Source: an uncultured Roseiflexus sp. (GTDB lineage: Bacteria; Chloroflexota; Chloroflexia; Chloroflexales; Roseiflexaceae). Taken from it: a stretch of DNA of 53,463 bases. The stretch covers positions 1-53,463 of the forward strand of contig CALGYB010000081.1 in assembly GCA_937935075.1 (NCBI GenBank), in the 5' to 3' direction. Positions 8,819-17,905 of this stretch are shown piece by piece. A program made the position numbers and the translations under genes. Under the pieces are notes generated by a model. That model did no database searches. It saw only the letters and a list, made by a program, of their open reading frames with translations, and was not told the origin of the DNA. The stretch's first letter is position 1, and the number at the start of each line of letters is the position of its first letter.

Positions 8819-9994
8819 ATGTCGCGCTGGAGCGCCCTTGGGAATCTGTGGTCGACGTTGCGAGAAATCGATGTCGGCGCGATCCGGGACGAAGCAGAGC
8901 AACCGCTCACCATTGTCGCTGTCGGGCACGATGCAGCATTAACGGCTGTCGATACCCTGATGCGCCACGGTCCCAACCGCTATCCTCCGTCAAGCGTCAC
9001 ATCCCTGACGCTCCTCTCATTGCACGATGCTGTGCGCTTTCCCGATCAACTGAGCGCCGCCGATATGCTCATCCTCGCGGTTGACAGTCGGATCGGGTTG
9101 ACGGAGCGAGATGCTGCGGCACTGAGTCAGATTGATCGTTTGCCGCGTCCCACGCTGCTGCTCCTCCTCTTCGGAGCACGCCTTGCGCCAAGGAGCGCCC
9201 CGCTCCCCCCATCCGTCGCCACGCGCGCCGTGACGATCCCGGACATCAACCATACCGATGCCGCGCAGCGCTTGACCAATGCGCTGCTTGAACGTCTGCC
9301 GGCAACGCATCACCTTGCGGCGGCGCGGCGGTTGCCGGGCATCCGCTCCATCTATGCGCGTCGCCTGATCGACTCAACGTCGATGACGAATGCCACCTAC
9401 GCGCTGGCATCAAGTCTGCCAGAACAGATACCGATCCTGGGCATCCCGTTTGCTGTGGCCGATATTCTGGTGCTCACCAAAAATCAGGCGATCATGGTCT
9501 ACCGCCTGGCGCTGGCGTATGGCGCGCCGCCTGATTTTCGCCAGCGCATCGCCGAAGTGATGCCTGTCGTCGGCGGCGCCTTCGTCTGGCGCGAAATCGC
9601 CCGCACGCTGGTCGGTCTGGCGCCGGTGTGGGGGATTGTGCCGAAAGTCGGCATCGCTTACGCTGGTACGTATGCAACCGGCGTGGCCGCCTGGCGCTGG
9701 TACGAAAAGGGTGAACTGGTTCCGCGTGAGGAACTCAAGCGCATTGTCCGCGAAGCGCAGGCAATCGGTCAGGAAAAAGCCCGCGAGGTGATCGCGCAGG
9801 CGCAGGCAACCAGGGAATCGACGGGCAATGCGGTCAAGGAAGCAGCAAACCGCGTCACCAGCCTGGGGGATCGGATTCGAGCGCATGGTCGGCACACGAT
9901 GCGGCGCATGCGCCATCACCTGCCGGCGCGCTTCCGCTCTGCGCCGCAAGCCAATCAAGCCAATGAAGCAGATCAACCGCCAGAGGAGCATTGA
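8819..9994 (+). CDS. DUF697-like membrane protein with a P-loop-less GTPase-like N-terminus
   Basis: A 391-residue protein. Residues about 25-165 look like a GTPase fold (TIVAVGHD strand, then [11 protein letters not shown] and [11 protein letters not shown]), but the position where a P-loop GxxxxGK would sit has [10 protein letters not shown], so nucleotide binding is doubtful. Residues about 190-300 are hydrophobic ([40 protein letters not shown]) and resemble DUF697. The tail (about 305-370) is a charged helix that could be a coiled coil. The ATG at 8819 is preferred over the GTG at 8813 because GAGGAGGTG precedes it. Its TGA overlaps an in-frame TTG of murA, so the two genes are probably co-translated. 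Function is unknown. Confidence 0.75.
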   Translation: MSRWSALGNLWSTLREIDVGAIRDEAEQPLTIVAVGHDAALTAVDTLMRHGPNRYPPSSVTSLTLLSLHDAVRFPDQLSAADMLILAVDSRIGLTERDAAALSQIDRLPRPTLLLLLFGARLAPRSAPLPPSVATRAVTIPDINHTDAAQRLTNALLERLPATHHLAAARRLPGIRSIYARRLIDSTSMTNATYALASSLPEQIPILGIPFAVADILVLTKNQAIMVYRLALAYGAPPDFRQRIAEVMPVVGGAFVWREIARTLVGLAPVWGIVPKVGIAYAGTYATGVAAWRWYEKGELVPREELKRIVREAQAIGQEKAREVIAQAQATRESTGNAVKEAANRVTSLGDRIRAHGRHTMRRMRHHLPARFRSAPQANQANEADQPPEEH

Positions 9995-9996
9995 CT

Positions 9997-11283
9997 GTGG
10001 AACGTTTTATCATCGAAGGCGGTCACCGACTCAGCGGCAGCATCCGACCGTCTGGCAACAAGAATGCTGCACTTCCCCTGCTTGCTGCAACCCTGTTGAC
10101 CAATCACGACGTTGTGCTGCACAACATTCCGCAGATCGGCGATGTCGCCGCCATGATTGGTTTGCTTGATCGGCTTGGCGCACGTATTGCGCGTCGTGGT
10201 TCGCACAGCTGGTCTGTGTGCGCCGGCGGCGTCGGCGCAGCAGAACCAGACCCGGCGCTGGCGCGCAAGATTCGCGCCTCGGTGCTGCTCGCCGGTCCAC
10301 TGCTCGCGCGGCGCGGGTATGTGACCATTCCCCGACCTGGCGGTGACATGATCGGGCGACGCCGGCTCGACACACACCTCAACGCACTCCGCAATCTCGG
10401 CGCGGCGGTTGAGGTGACGCCGACGGCGTACATTCTCCGTGCGGAACGATTGCGCGGCGCCGACATCTTTCTCGACGAAATGAGCGTCACCGGCACCGAG
10501 CAAGCCATTATGGCCGCTGTGCTTGCCGAGGGCGACACTGTGATCAGCAATGCCGCCTCAGAACCGCACGTCCAGGACCTCTGCCATTTTCTCAACCGCC
10601 TTGGGGCGCGCATTGAAGGGATCGGCACCAACCGCCTGTTCATTCAGGGCGTATCGTCGCTCGGCGGCGGTGAGTACACGATCGGACCCGACTTTATGGA
10701 AGTGGCGTCGTTCATCGGGCTGGCGGCGGTCACCCGCAGCACGCTGCGCATCATCGGCGCGCGCCCGTCCGAGCACCGCATGACGCGCATCGCATTCGGG
10801 CGGTTGGGAGTCGCCTGGCGCGACGAAGGGGATGATATCGTCGTGCCCGCCGAGCAGGAATTATGCATCCGCAACGATGTGCACAACGCAATTCCGAAGA
10901 TCGATTCATCCCCCTGGCCCGGTTTCAACCCCGATCTGATCAGTATTGCGATTGTGGTCGCCACGCAGGCGCGCGGTACGATTCTGATCTGGGAAAAAAT
11001 GTTCGAGAGCCGGCTCTTCTTCGTCGACCGGCTCATCGGTATGGGGGCACGGATTGTGCTGTGCGATCCCCACCGCGTGGTAGTCGTCGGTCCGAGCCAG
11101 TTGTTTGGCGAACCCGACGGGTTGCCAAGCCCGGATATTCGGGCAGGCATGGCGCTGCTGCTGGCGGCGCTCTGCGCGCAGGGGCGCAGCGTCATCTACA
11201 ACATCGGTCAGATCGACCGTGGCTACGAGCGGATCGACGAACGCCTGCGCACTCTGGGAGCACACATCGAACGCGCCCGCTAA
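9997..11283 (+). CDS. murA: UDP-N-acetylglucosamine 1-carboxyvinyltransferase with Asp in place of the catalytic Cys
   Basis: It transfers enolpyruvate from phosphoenolpyruvate to UDP-GlcNAc, the first committed step of peptidoglycan synthesis, in the cytosol. The 428-residue length fits. The Lys-Asn of the active site is in SGNKNAALP, the general-base Asp in GFNPDLIS, and the Arg in [10 protein letters not shown]; the ending [17 protein letters not shown] is typical. The usual PGGCAIG loop is PGGDMIG, placing Asp117 where E. coli has Cys115. The GTG at 9997 is chosen for spacing from AGAGGA; a TTG at 9991 overlaps the previous stop. It might be a MurA paralogue and not the main enzyme. Confidence 0.9.
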   Translation: MERFIIEGGHRLSGSIRPSGNKNAALPLLAATLLTNHDVVLHNIPQIGDVAAMIGLLDRLGARIARRGSHSWSVCAGGVGAAEPDPALARKIRASVLLAGPLLARRGYVTIPRPGGDMIGRRRLDTHLNALRNLGAAVEVTPTAYILRAERLRGADIFLDEMSVTGTEQAIMAAVLAEGDTVISNAASEPHVQDLCHFLNRLGARIEGIGTNRLFIQGVSSLGGGEYTIGPDFMEVASFIGLAAVTRSTLRIIGARPSEHRMTRIAFGRLGVAWRDEGDDIVVPAEQELCIRNDVHNAIPKIDSSPWPGFNPDLISIAIVVATQARGTILIWEKMFESRLFFVDRLIGMGARIVLCDPHRVVVVGPSQLFGEPDGLPSPDIRAGMALLLAALCAQGRSVIYNIGQIDRGYERIDERLRTLGAHIERAR

Positions 11284-11284
11284 T

Positions 11285-11725
11285 TCAACCTCGCAGACGA
11301 TAGACAACCAGCGGACTGGAACCGACCGGATCGCGCAGCACCACGTCGATGTCGCCGTGACCCACGATGCCGCGGCTCAATGGATCGAAGTTGCGCTCAC
11401 CTTCGAGATAGTAGTAGTACACCTCGCCATTCAGACGGAAACCACGGATGTTGCTGGAGCGCACAACGATGCCAGGCGCCCCTTCGACCAACGGATCATC
11501 GATGGTTCCATCAAGACGCGACTGAACTGCGGCACGAATGGTCTCCGCTTCGAGCGGCGTGAGCGAGGTGTACGGCGTAAACAACAGCACTGCCAGAGCG
11601 ACGAGCAGCGTGCTGAACACCAGCGTAGCGACAGCAAGCGCCACCTGGTAGAAGCGTATGCTGCGCGTCAGGGCAGCAGGCTCTTCACAAACAACCACAG
11701 CCGGCGAATACGGCGCCTGGATCAT
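11285..11725 (-). CDS. Small membrane-anchored protein of unknown function
   Basis: A 146-residue protein I do not recognise. The ATG at 11725 is chosen because GGAGGAGG precedes it; upstream in-frame codons look non-coding. One membrane helix is clear at about 22-47 (ALAVATLVFSTLLVALAVLL). The remainder is a soluble domain with acidic patches and a run of tyrosines (EVYYYYLEGE), probably outside the membrane. It is convergent with murA; the two stops are 1 base apart with no terminator hairpin between them. Confidence 0.7.
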   Translation of the reverse strand: MIQAPYSPAVVVCEEPAALTRSIRFYQVALAVATLVFSTLLVALAVLLFTPYTSLTPLEAETIRAAVQSRLDGTIDDPLVEGAPGIVVRSSNIRGFRLNGEVYYYYLEGERNFDPLSRGIVGHGDIDVVLRDPVGSSPLVVYRLRG

Positions 11726-11763
11726 GGAATGCCTCCTCCGACCTTCCTGTAGCATGCACATCC

Positions 11764-11772
11764 TGGTATAAT
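11764..11772 (+). promoter_or_regulatory. Possible extended -10 promoter of the YggT-like gene
   Basis: TGGTATAAT is a strong extended -10 sequence. It lies between two divergent genes and would start RNA near 11779, about 60 bases before the ATG at 11842. No convincing -35 is present. Confidence 0.45.
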
Positions 11773-11841
11773 CAACAACAGCATCATCGTACATTAGTGC
11801 ATGTAGAAACACGATGGTCATTGGCTGAAACATCACTGAGA

Positions 11842-12153
11842 ATGGTCTCATCCCTGGATTCCTTGCAAAAACAGCGCTTTCTTGCGGCGACAACCATTGT
11901 GCTGGGGATAGCGGAAGGTGTGCTGATAGCGCGATTCGTTCTGCGTCTCTTCGCCGCTCGTCCTGATAATCCCACGGTTCAGGCGCTGTACCTCATCACT
12001 CAACCGGTGATCGCACCGCTGCACGCACTCGATGCAGGGCAACCACAGTACGGCGCATCACTCGAATATGCGACGCTCACGCTGCTGCTCGTGTTGCCGC
12101 TTATCACAGCGCTCATATGGAGATGGATCGGAAATCGTTCACCCGGCGCTTAG
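11842..12153 (+). CDS. YggT-family integral membrane protein
   Basis: A 103-residue protein with two hydrophobic segments (TTIVLGIAEGVLIARFVLRL and about 70-90, ATLTLLLVLPLITALIW). Between them is ALYLITQPVIAPLHAL, matching the YggT pattern of a Tyr/Leu-Thr followed by PxxxPL. YggT proteins are small, poorly understood membrane proteins linked to osmotic stress or cell shape. The ATG at 11842 gives the usual family length; a GTG at 11797 would add 15 residues. It is followed by another small membrane gene after a short repeat. Confidence 0.75.
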   Translation: MVSSLDSLQKQRFLAATTIVLGIAEGVLIARFVLRLFAARPDNPTVQALYLITQPVIAPLHALDAGQPQYGASLEYATLTLLLVLPLITALIWRWIGNRSPGA

Positions 12154-12187
12154 TTCTCGGTTCTCGGTTCTCAGTTCTCGGTTCTCA
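12151..12187. repeat. TTCTCGG short tandem repeat
   Basis: GTTCTCGG/GTTCTCAG units of 7-8 bases are repeated about five times between the YggT-like stop and the ribosome binding site of the next gene. A related sequence (GGTTCTCGGGTCTC) lies at 22510-22524 near the scpA end. Confidence 0.8.
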
Positions 12188-12201
12188 ACCAGGAGAATCC
12201 C

Positions 12202-12516
12202 ATGGATCCATTACAGTTGCTGATACTGCTGGTCATCGCCGGAATCTGCGGCGCCATCGCCGAATTGATTGTCGGTTTCAGCCCACCAGGGTTACACGTG
12301 ATGCTGGTGTCAATCATCGTTGGAGTCATTGGCGCATTCATTGGCAGTTGGATCGGCGGATGGATGGCCGAAATGCTTGGTCTGCCGCCAATAACGGAGG
12401 TTCGGGTCGGCAATACGCGCCTCAACCTGCTGTACACCGTTCTGGGATCGACGCTGCTGCTGGTGATTCTCCAGGCGCTGCGCAGCGGACGGCAATGGTT
12501 CTCGCTCAAGAGGTAG
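12202..12516 (+). CDS. GlsB/YeaQ/YmgE-family small membrane protein
   Basis: A 104-residue protein with three hydrophobic segments: LLILLVIAGICGAIAELIVG, VMLVSIIVGVIGAFIGSWIG and LLYTVLGSTLLLVILQAL. The glycine-rich middle segment followed by GGWM is characteristic of the transglycosylase-associated (GlsB/YeaQ) family, stress-linked membrane proteins without a known enzyme activity. A clear CAGGAGAA precedes the ATG. The TAG stop lies in a TAGGGGTTAGGGGTTA repeat that also supplies the stop of the convergent kinase. Confidence 0.82.
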   Translation: MDPLQLLILLVIAGICGAIAELIVGFSPPGLHVMLVSIIVGVIGAFIGSWIGGWMAEMLGLPPITEVRVGNTRLNLLYTVLGSTLLLVILQALRSGRQWFSLKR

Positions 12517-12526
12517 GGGTTAGGGG
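12511..12526. repeat. CCCCTAA-type repeat forming both convergent stop codons
   Basis: The sequence AGGTAGGGGTTAGGGG supplies TAG (12514-12516) to the plus-strand gene, and its continuation supplies TAA on the minus strand (12522-12520) to the histidine kinase. Further copies lie at 22482-22504 and 27267-27297. Confidence 0.75.
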
Positions 12527-13803
12527 TTATTGACTGCGGGCAGAAGCATGCGGAAGACCATTTCGTCCCCACTGTGATGAGCAGTCAGCGTGCCGTTATG
12601 TTGCTCAACAATACTGTAACTCAACGGTAGTTCGATGCCATTCGCTTCACCGCGCACGGGACCATCTGGATCGAACAGCCGGTTCAGATCAGACTCCTCA
12701 ATAAAAACGCCGGTATCGGCAAACTCCGTCACTGCCAGATGCGTTGTATCGTCACTCTGCCGGTAGGTGCGAATCGTCAACCGTCCCCCGCGAGGCATGG
12801 CATAGACGGCATTGAGGATCAGGTTGTAACAGGCATAGCGCAAATGACTGGCGAACCCCGGCACACGCAGATCGTCGGGCGCAAATTCACGACGCAGATC
12901 GATAGCGCGTTCGCGCAGAATATCATCCGCCTGTTGCAGCGCCTGATCAAGAACCCGATGCAACGCAACCGGTCGTTTCTCCTGCCCTGACGAACGGTAC
13001 AGATCGAGGATACGCCGCACGCTGGCAATGACGTGCTCCGTTTCCTGCTGCGCCATTGTCAGATAGCGCTGGCGCTTTTCGTCGTTGAGCGGGCGATGCT
13101 GCAACAGATAGAGCGTGTTGGCAATTGCCTGGAGCGGATTGTTGATCTCGTGGGCAAGCGCAGCGGTCAGGCGTCCTACCAGCGCCAGGCGCTCAGCATG
13201 CGCCTGATCGATCTGCCGCATCCGCTGCTGCAATTGCGCCTCGCACTCGGCGGCGCGATTGAGTGTGGCGCCGATGAGCGTGGCTGCCGCATTCAGGCAC
13301 GCAACGACGTCAGTGTCGTTGATTGCGCCATCAGGCAATGCCGCAAAGATAACTCCCTTCGCTTCACCGCCGGCGAAGGGCGCACAGATCAGCGCAGCGT
13401 CGGTCGCCAGGGTTCGCTCCCAGGAAGCGGGAACAACTTCACTCGTCGAAGACGTAATCGCACACCCTTGTGCAATGGCTGCACCGCAGAGGCTGCCAGA
13501 CAGCGACAGCGCCACCGGCAGCGCTGGCGCTCTTCCAAACGACGCCGCTCGCCTCACATACAATGTGTTATCCTCCGCCAGAATCACATAGCCGCGCAAC
13601 AAAAACGGCGCCGCATCGAGTTGCGCCGCCATGGCGCCGAGGGCATCCACAGCCGTGCGGCACTGTGTCAGCGCCAGCCCGGTCTGTGCAATCCATGCCA
13701 GCCCCTGAGCATGTTGCGGCAGAGCGATACGGTTCCTATGCCCGTTGTGCAAACCGGTGCTCTGTTCGGAGCGCACGAAACTTGTAGCATCTCGTTGCGT
13801 CAC
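12520..13803 (-). CDS. Cytosolic sensor histidine kinase with a degenerate ATP lid
   Basis: A 427-residue protein without membrane segments. Residues about 30-185 look like a GAF sensor. The dimerisation box is ALAHEINNPLQ with phospho-acceptor His218. The ATPase domain has the N-box YNLILNAVYAMPRGG, but the G1 box reads FADTGVFI where DTGVGI is usual, and the G2 box reads NGIELPLS where GLGL is usual. Two glycines of the nucleotide pocket are therefore missing. It is the third gene after purH and hisIE, with 2 bases to the hisIE stop, so it is in that operon. No response regulator adjoins it. Weak ATP use or a scaffold role is possible. Confidence 0.85.
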   Translation of the reverse strand: MTQRDATSFVRSEQSTGLHNGHRNRIALPQHAQGLAWIAQTGLALTQCRTAVDALGAMAAQLDAAPFLLRGYVILAEDNTLYVRRAASFGRAPALPVALSLSGSLCGAAIAQGCAITSSTSEVVPASWERTLATDAALICAPFAGGEAKGVIFAALPDGAINDTDVVACLNAAATLIGATLNRAAECEAQLQQRMRQIDQAHAERLALVGRLTAALAHEINNPLQAIANTLYLLQHRPLNDEKRQRYLTMAQQETEHVIASVRRILDLYRSSGQEKRPVALHRVLDQALQQADDILRERAIDLRREFAPDDLRVPGFASHLRYACYNLILNAVYAMPRGGRLTIRTYRQSDDTTHLAVTEFADTGVFIEESDLNRLFDPDGPVRGEANGIELPLSYSIVEQHNGTLTAHHSGDEMVFRMLLPAVNNP

Positions 13804-13805
13804 AG

Positions 13806-14417
13806 TTATCCACCATAGCGTCGGCGCAGTTCAGCCCAGACATCCTCAAGCGCCATACCCTGGTTCTGGAGCAGCACCAGAAGGTGATACAGCAGATCGG
13901 CGACTTCCCAGGCAATTTCAGCAGGGGCGCCATTTTTGGCTGCGATAATCACCTCTGCCGCTTCTTCGCCGATTTTCTTGCCGATCCGATCAACGCCGCC
14001 TGTCAGCAGCTTCGTTGTATACGAACCTTCTCTGGGCATGGATGCACGCTGTGCAATGACGTCAGCGAGGTCGGTGAGGATGTTGGACGACGGGACACGT
14101 TGTTCGGTCAGATCGCCCTCGAGGGTGCGATGAAAGCAACTCACACGACCGGTATGGCACGTGGGTCCAGCCGGTTCCGCCAGCACCAGGAGCGCATCGC
14201 CATCACAGTCCTGCCGGATGTCGATCAGACGCAGCACATTGCCGGAGGTTTCACCTTTGCGCCAGAGCGTCTGTCGGCTTCGGCTCCAGAATGTGACCAT
14301 GCCTGATACCAGCGTTTGCTGCAATGCCTCCTCGTTCATATATCCCAGCATCAGCACCTCGCCGCTGCGCGCGTGCTGGACGACAACCGGAATCAGCCCT
14401 GCCGCATCAAACTGCAT
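13806..14417 (-). CDS. hisIE: Bifunctional phosphoribosyl-AMP cyclohydrolase / phosphoribosyl-ATP diphosphatase
   Basis: It catalyses the second and third steps of histidine synthesis. The N-terminal cyclohydrolase half carries GYMNEEAL, FWSRSRQTLWRKGETSGN, the metal-site DCDGDALLV and PTCHTGRVSC. The C-terminal half from about 110 is the MazG-like diphosphatase with KIGEEAAEVIIAAKN. The 203-residue length is normal for the fusion. It lies 11 bases after purH. Both pathways are tied to AICAR: histidine synthesis makes it and PurH consumes it. Confidence 0.96.
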   Translation of the reverse strand: MQFDAAGLIPVVVQHARSGEVLMLGYMNEEALQQTLVSGMVTFWSRSRQTLWRKGETSGNVLRLIDIRQDCDGDALLVLAEPAGPTCHTGRVSCFHRTLEGDLTEQRVPSSNILTDLADVIAQRASMPREGSYTTKLLTGGVDRIGKKIGEEAAEVIIAAKNGAPAEIAWEVADLLYHLLVLLQNQGMALEDVWAELRRRYGG

Positions 14418-14428
14418 ATCGATTCATC

Positions 14429-15946
14429 CTAGTGCAGGAAGTGACGTCTGCTGGTGAACACCATCGTCATGCCGAGCCGATTAGCGGCAGCGATCACCTC
14501 GTCATCGCGCACCGACCCTCCCGGCTGAATGACCGCCGTTGCGCCAGCCGCTGCCGCAATCTCGACGCTGTCCGGGAACGGAAACAGCGCATCGCTGGCA
14601 ACGGCCGCTCCGGCGAGCGAAAGACCCGCGTTCTGCGCCTTCCACACCGCCACCCGCGTGCTATCAACACGGCTCATCTGCCCGGCGCCGATCCCGAGCG
14701 TGCGATCAGCAGCAGCGAACACGATTGCATTCGACTTGACATGCTTCACGACGCGCCAGGCGAACCGCAGCGCTGTGCGCTCGGCGTCGGTTGGCGCGCG
14801 TTGCGTCGCCACCTCGAACGGTTCCTCATCGAGCGGCGCAAGGTCCGGCTCTTGCGCCAGGAGACCGCCGGGGACGCTGTGATACGCCAGCCCATGCGCC
14901 TGATTGACGGAGCGCAGCACGCGCATCAGACGCCGGTTTTTCTTCTTGCGCAACAGAGCCAGTGCATCATCAGCGAAGGCTGGCGCAATGACAATCTCGG
15001 AGAAAATCTCATCAATCGCCTGCGCCAGCGGCAGATCGAGCATCTGGTTCACGGCGATGATGCCGCCAAACGGCGCTTCCCGGTCGGTGGCGAACGCTTT
15101 CTCCCAGGCTTCGAGCGGCGTGGCGCCAACCCCAACGCCGCACGGATTCGTGTGTTTGACAATCGCCAGCGCCGCCCCGTCCGCCGGGTCGAACTCCTCG
15201 ATCAGAGACTGGACCGCAGCAATATCGAGGATATTGATATACGACAACTCACGCCCGTGCAGTTGCTCGAAGAACGTATGGAAATCGCCGTAGAGCGCCG
15301 CGCGCTGATGCGGATTTTCGCCGTAGCGCAGGTCCTGCGCCTTGCGAAACGCCAGCGGCAGCGTGTCGGGGAAACGTTCATCGGACAGATACCCGGCGAT
15401 GGCGGCATCATACGCGGCTGTATGAGCAAATGCGCGCGCCGCCAGGCGCCGCCGCAGATCAGGCGTCACCGTTTCGGTGCGCAGCGCCGTGAGCACCGTG
15501 TCGTAATCGTCCGGGCTGACGACCACCAGCACCGACTCGTGGTTTTTGGCGGCGGCGCGAACCATAGCGGGACCACCGATGTCAATCTGTTCGATTGCTT
15601 CAGCCAGGGTGACATCGGGGCGGGCAATTGTCGCGCCGAAAGGATAGAGATTGACCGCCACAAGATCGACCGGCACAATGCCATGAACATCGAGCGCCGC
15701 CATATGGTCTGGATCATTGCGGCGCGCCAGAATGCCGGCGTGAATAGCGGGGTGAAGCGTTTTCACCCGCCCATCGAGGATTTCGGGAAAACCGGTGACC
15801 TCGCTGACCGGCCGGACCGGAATGCCGGCCGCAGCCAGCGTTCGCGCCGTGTTGCCGGTCGAAATGATCTCATAGCCAAGTTCGGCAAGGCCAGCGGCAA
15901 ACGTGTCGATGCCGCGTTTATCAGAGACACTTACAAGCGCACGCAC
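14429..15946 (-). CDS. purH: Bifunctional AICAR formyltransferase / IMP cyclohydrolase
   Basis: PurH catalyses the last two steps of IMP synthesis. The 505-residue protein begins MRALVSVSDKRGID and has the cyclohydrolase motif DGRVKTLHPAIHAGIL. The transformylase part has RYGENPHQRAALYGD, the KHTNPCGVG motif and the typical DALFPFPDSVE near the end. The GTG at 15946 is preferred because GGAGG lies 6 bases before it; a TTG at 15967 would add 7 residues. It is the first gene of an operon with hisIE and a histidine kinase. Confidence 0.95.
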   Translation of the reverse strand: MRALVSVSDKRGIDTFAAGLAELGYEIISTGNTARTLAAAGIPVRPVSEVTGFPEILDGRVKTLHPAIHAGILARRNDPDHMAALDVHGIVPVDLVAVNLYPFGATIARPDVTLAEAIEQIDIGGPAMVRAAAKNHESVLVVVSPDDYDTVLTALRTETVTPDLRRRLAARAFAHTAAYDAAIAGYLSDERFPDTLPLAFRKAQDLRYGENPHQRAALYGDFHTFFEQLHGRELSYINILDIAAVQSLIEEFDPADGAALAIVKHTNPCGVGVGATPLEAWEKAFATDREAPFGGIIAVNQMLDLPLAQAIDEIFSEIVIAPAFADDALALLRKKKNRRLMRVLRSVNQAHGLAYHSVPGGLLAQEPDLAPLDEEPFEVATQRAPTDAERTALRFAWRVVKHVKSNAIVFAAADRTLGIGAGQMSRVDSTRVAVWKAQNAGLSLAGAAVASDALFPFPDSVEIAAAAGATAVIQPGGSVRDDEVIAAANRLGMTMVFTSRRHFLH

Positions 15947-16405
15947 TCTGCGCCTCCATACGTACAAACGCCGCCTGCTTTTTCAAGCGAAAGCCGGCGC
16001 ACTCTTTAGTTTTCATTGTACCACAGAGCACTACGTGCAGGTTTCCTGGCGCCGCTTCAGCGCAGTTGCCAGACTTCGGCGCCTTCCAGCAACAACCTGA
16101 TCTGCGGCGGACAAGCAAGATCGATCTTGCCCATGAATCCGTCGCACCTGGCATGGGCGCACGCCTCGTCTTAAGGTGGAACATTGGCGGTCACCGCTGC
16201 AACACGAGGCGGGCACAGTTTCGGACGGGCGCGCAACCGACGCAGCGCCATGTGGGTGTTGAAGGTTGAACGTTGAACGTGAGGCGGGGTAACGGATTGA
16301 AGATTGCAGGTGCAAAGGTCAGCAGGTTAGAGACGACCGGGCGCTGGTGAACAATCGGACGGATACAGGCGGGAGAGTTGCCGATGAAAAGCGGCTTCCT
16401 GAGCC
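15947..16405. other. Intergenic region upstream of purH
   Basis: No gene is seen in these 459 bases. On the minus strand TGGTACAAT (16023-16015) is a possible extended -10 box for purH, giving a leader of about 60 bases. The stretch 16258-16283 holds a short tandem repeat (TTGAAGG, TTGAACG, TTGAACG), and 16300-16312 has GATTGCAGGTGCA, both of a style repeated elsewhere between genes. The remainder is unremarkable. Confidence 0.5.
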
Positions 16406-17209
16406 TTAACCCCTGAAGACCTGCTCAGCAAACGAACGCATGTGAGCAAGAGGCTCACGGACACGCGCTTCGCCAAACGTGCGGATTGCTGATGCCTCAA
16501 AGAGATTAAGCGCCGAGACGACCTGTTCATAGGTCGCCGTATCCTGGTCGTGGATGCTGGCGCGCACATACGCCTCGACCAGCAGAGCGCGAGCGGGGGG
16601 ACCAAGCGCATCCAGGACGATCCGTTCAAGTTCAGGGAACAGCGAATCGGTCAGGTTCGAGTCACGTTTTTCGACCAGGCCGCTCTCGAGCAGGCGGTTC
16701 AGGATCTCGCACGTGCGCGCCTCGCCGAGGCCGCTGCGCTGTGCGATATACCCAACGGTATTCTTGCCATTCACCATCGTCAGCACGCGCCACTCATCGG
16801 CTTCGAGGCTAATCTCGCTGCCGGTAGACGACGGGTTAGGCACGAGGCGCAGGATCGTATTCATGGAAAGCGCTGGTTCCGGCGCATGCGCCATCGCCTC
16901 CTGACGCATAATGCCTTCCATGATGATCATATTATTGCTCTGGGTGATGGTCGGCTTATCGAGCGTCACATCTTCGTGGAAGCGGAAGGGACCGGCGGTG
17001 AGCGTGAAGAACGTATACGCCGCTTCGAGCGGGGGCAACGATCCCAGGCGGGCGCCAATAATGCGACCATCGCGGAAATAGAGCCAGCCATCGATCTCCT
17101 GAGAGCCGCGTCTGCCCTGGAGATGCACGGCGCCCGACTTATTGCTCAACTCGATCAATTGAATGATATCGGTGAGCGAAAACTCGCTCAGATCGCCTGC
17201 GAGTGCCAT
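16406..17209 (-). CDS. DUF4388 (PatA-like) protein, third gene of the MglBA operon
   Basis: A 267-residue soluble protein. Residues 1-110 match DUF4388: GDLSEFSLTDIIQLIELSNK, then SGAVHL, then a strand with DGWLYFRDGRIIGARLG and an alpha part AAYTFFTL. The domain occurs in PatA-like regulators of motility and development. Residues about 120-200 look like a winged-helix segment (EWRVLTMVNGKNTVGYIAQRS, then TCEILNRLLESGLVEKR). The ending is helical. It lies 58 bases after mglA on the same strand, so it probably acts with the MglA polarity switch. Confidence 0.82.
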   Translation of the reverse strand: MALAGDLSEFSLTDIIQLIELSNKSGAVHLQGRRGSQEIDGWLYFRDGRIIGARLGSLPPLEAAYTFFTLTAGPFRFHEDVTLDKPTITQSNNMIIMEGIMRQEAMAHAPEPALSMNTILRLVPNPSSTGSEISLEADEWRVLTMVNGKNTVGYIAQRSGLGEARTCEILNRLLESGLVEKRDSNLTDSLFPELERIVLDALGPPARALLVEAYVRASIHDQDTATYEQVVSALNLFEASAIRTFGEARVREPLAHMRSFAEQVFRG

Positions 17210-17267
17210 GGCTCACATCCCGGGCGCACAGATTGGAAGGCGTATCACGTTCAAGAATCTGTGCCCA

Positions 17268-17843
17268 CTACAGTTTGCTGATCACCAGTTTACTGATCGC
17301 CTTCAGGGTATCGAACACCCCGGCGCCGTTGGTTGCCGTTGCCTCGAACCGTTGCCACCCCAGCGTATTCAGGTACTTATCGAGGGTTGCGACCGGAAGC
17401 GCGCCAGGGACATCGCGTTTGTTGTACTGCAAGACGACCGGAAAGTCCTGGAAGCGCTTATTCTGCCGTGTGATATTGACGGCAAGTTCGCGCAGACTGC
17501 GGATATTCTCCTCGAGTTTGTGCTTCTGCGAGTCAGCGACGAAGACCACCCCATCGGCGCCGCTGAGCACCGCGACGCGTGTGCGCTCATACAACACCTG
17601 ACCGGGCACCGTATAGAGGTGAAAGCGCGTCTGAAACCCGCGCACCTTCCCCAGATCGAGCGGCAGGAAGTCGAAGAAGAGGGTGCGCTCCGTCTCTGTC
17701 GCAATAGACAGCAACTCCCCTTTGGTTTCTTTTGGAACCTGGCTGTGGATGTACTGCAGGTTGCTGGTTTTCCCGCTCATGCCAGGCCCATAATACACGA
17801 TTTTGCAGTGGATCTCACGTGCAGCAACGTTGATCAGAGCCAT
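17268..17843 (-). CDS. mglA: MglA-type small Ras-like GTPase
   Basis: In gliding and pilus-driven bacteria MglA with GTP marks the leading cell pole. The 191-residue protein has the P-loop YYGPGMSGKTSN (residues 18-29), the switch region LYTVPGQVLYERTRVAVL and the specificity motif NKRD (QYNKRDVPG). The PGQ in place of the Ras DxxGQ is normal for MglA. The ATG at 17843 is chosen because GAGAGGA precedes it. It lies 62 bases after mglB, the usual order for a GTPase and its roadblock-type activating protein. Confidence 0.94.
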   Translation of the reverse strand: MALINVAAREIHCKIVYYGPGMSGKTSNLQYIHSQVPKETKGELLSIATETERTLFFDFLPLDLGKVRGFQTRFHLYTVPGQVLYERTRVAVLSGADGVVFVADSQKHKLEENIRSLRELAVNITRQNKRFQDFPVVLQYNKRDVPGALPVATLDKYLNTLGWQRFEATATNGAGVFDTLKAISKLVISKL

Positions 17844-17905
17844 AGGTCCTCTCGCCTGCATGCCGGCGGCCATGCCATATGGCGCGAACGCGCGGCAGTG
17901 GCCGT

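Noticed and set aside
14324-16009. 561-residue plus-strand frame opposite purH and hisIE
   Set aside because: Arg/His-rich shadow of purH; no domain, no ribosome binding site.
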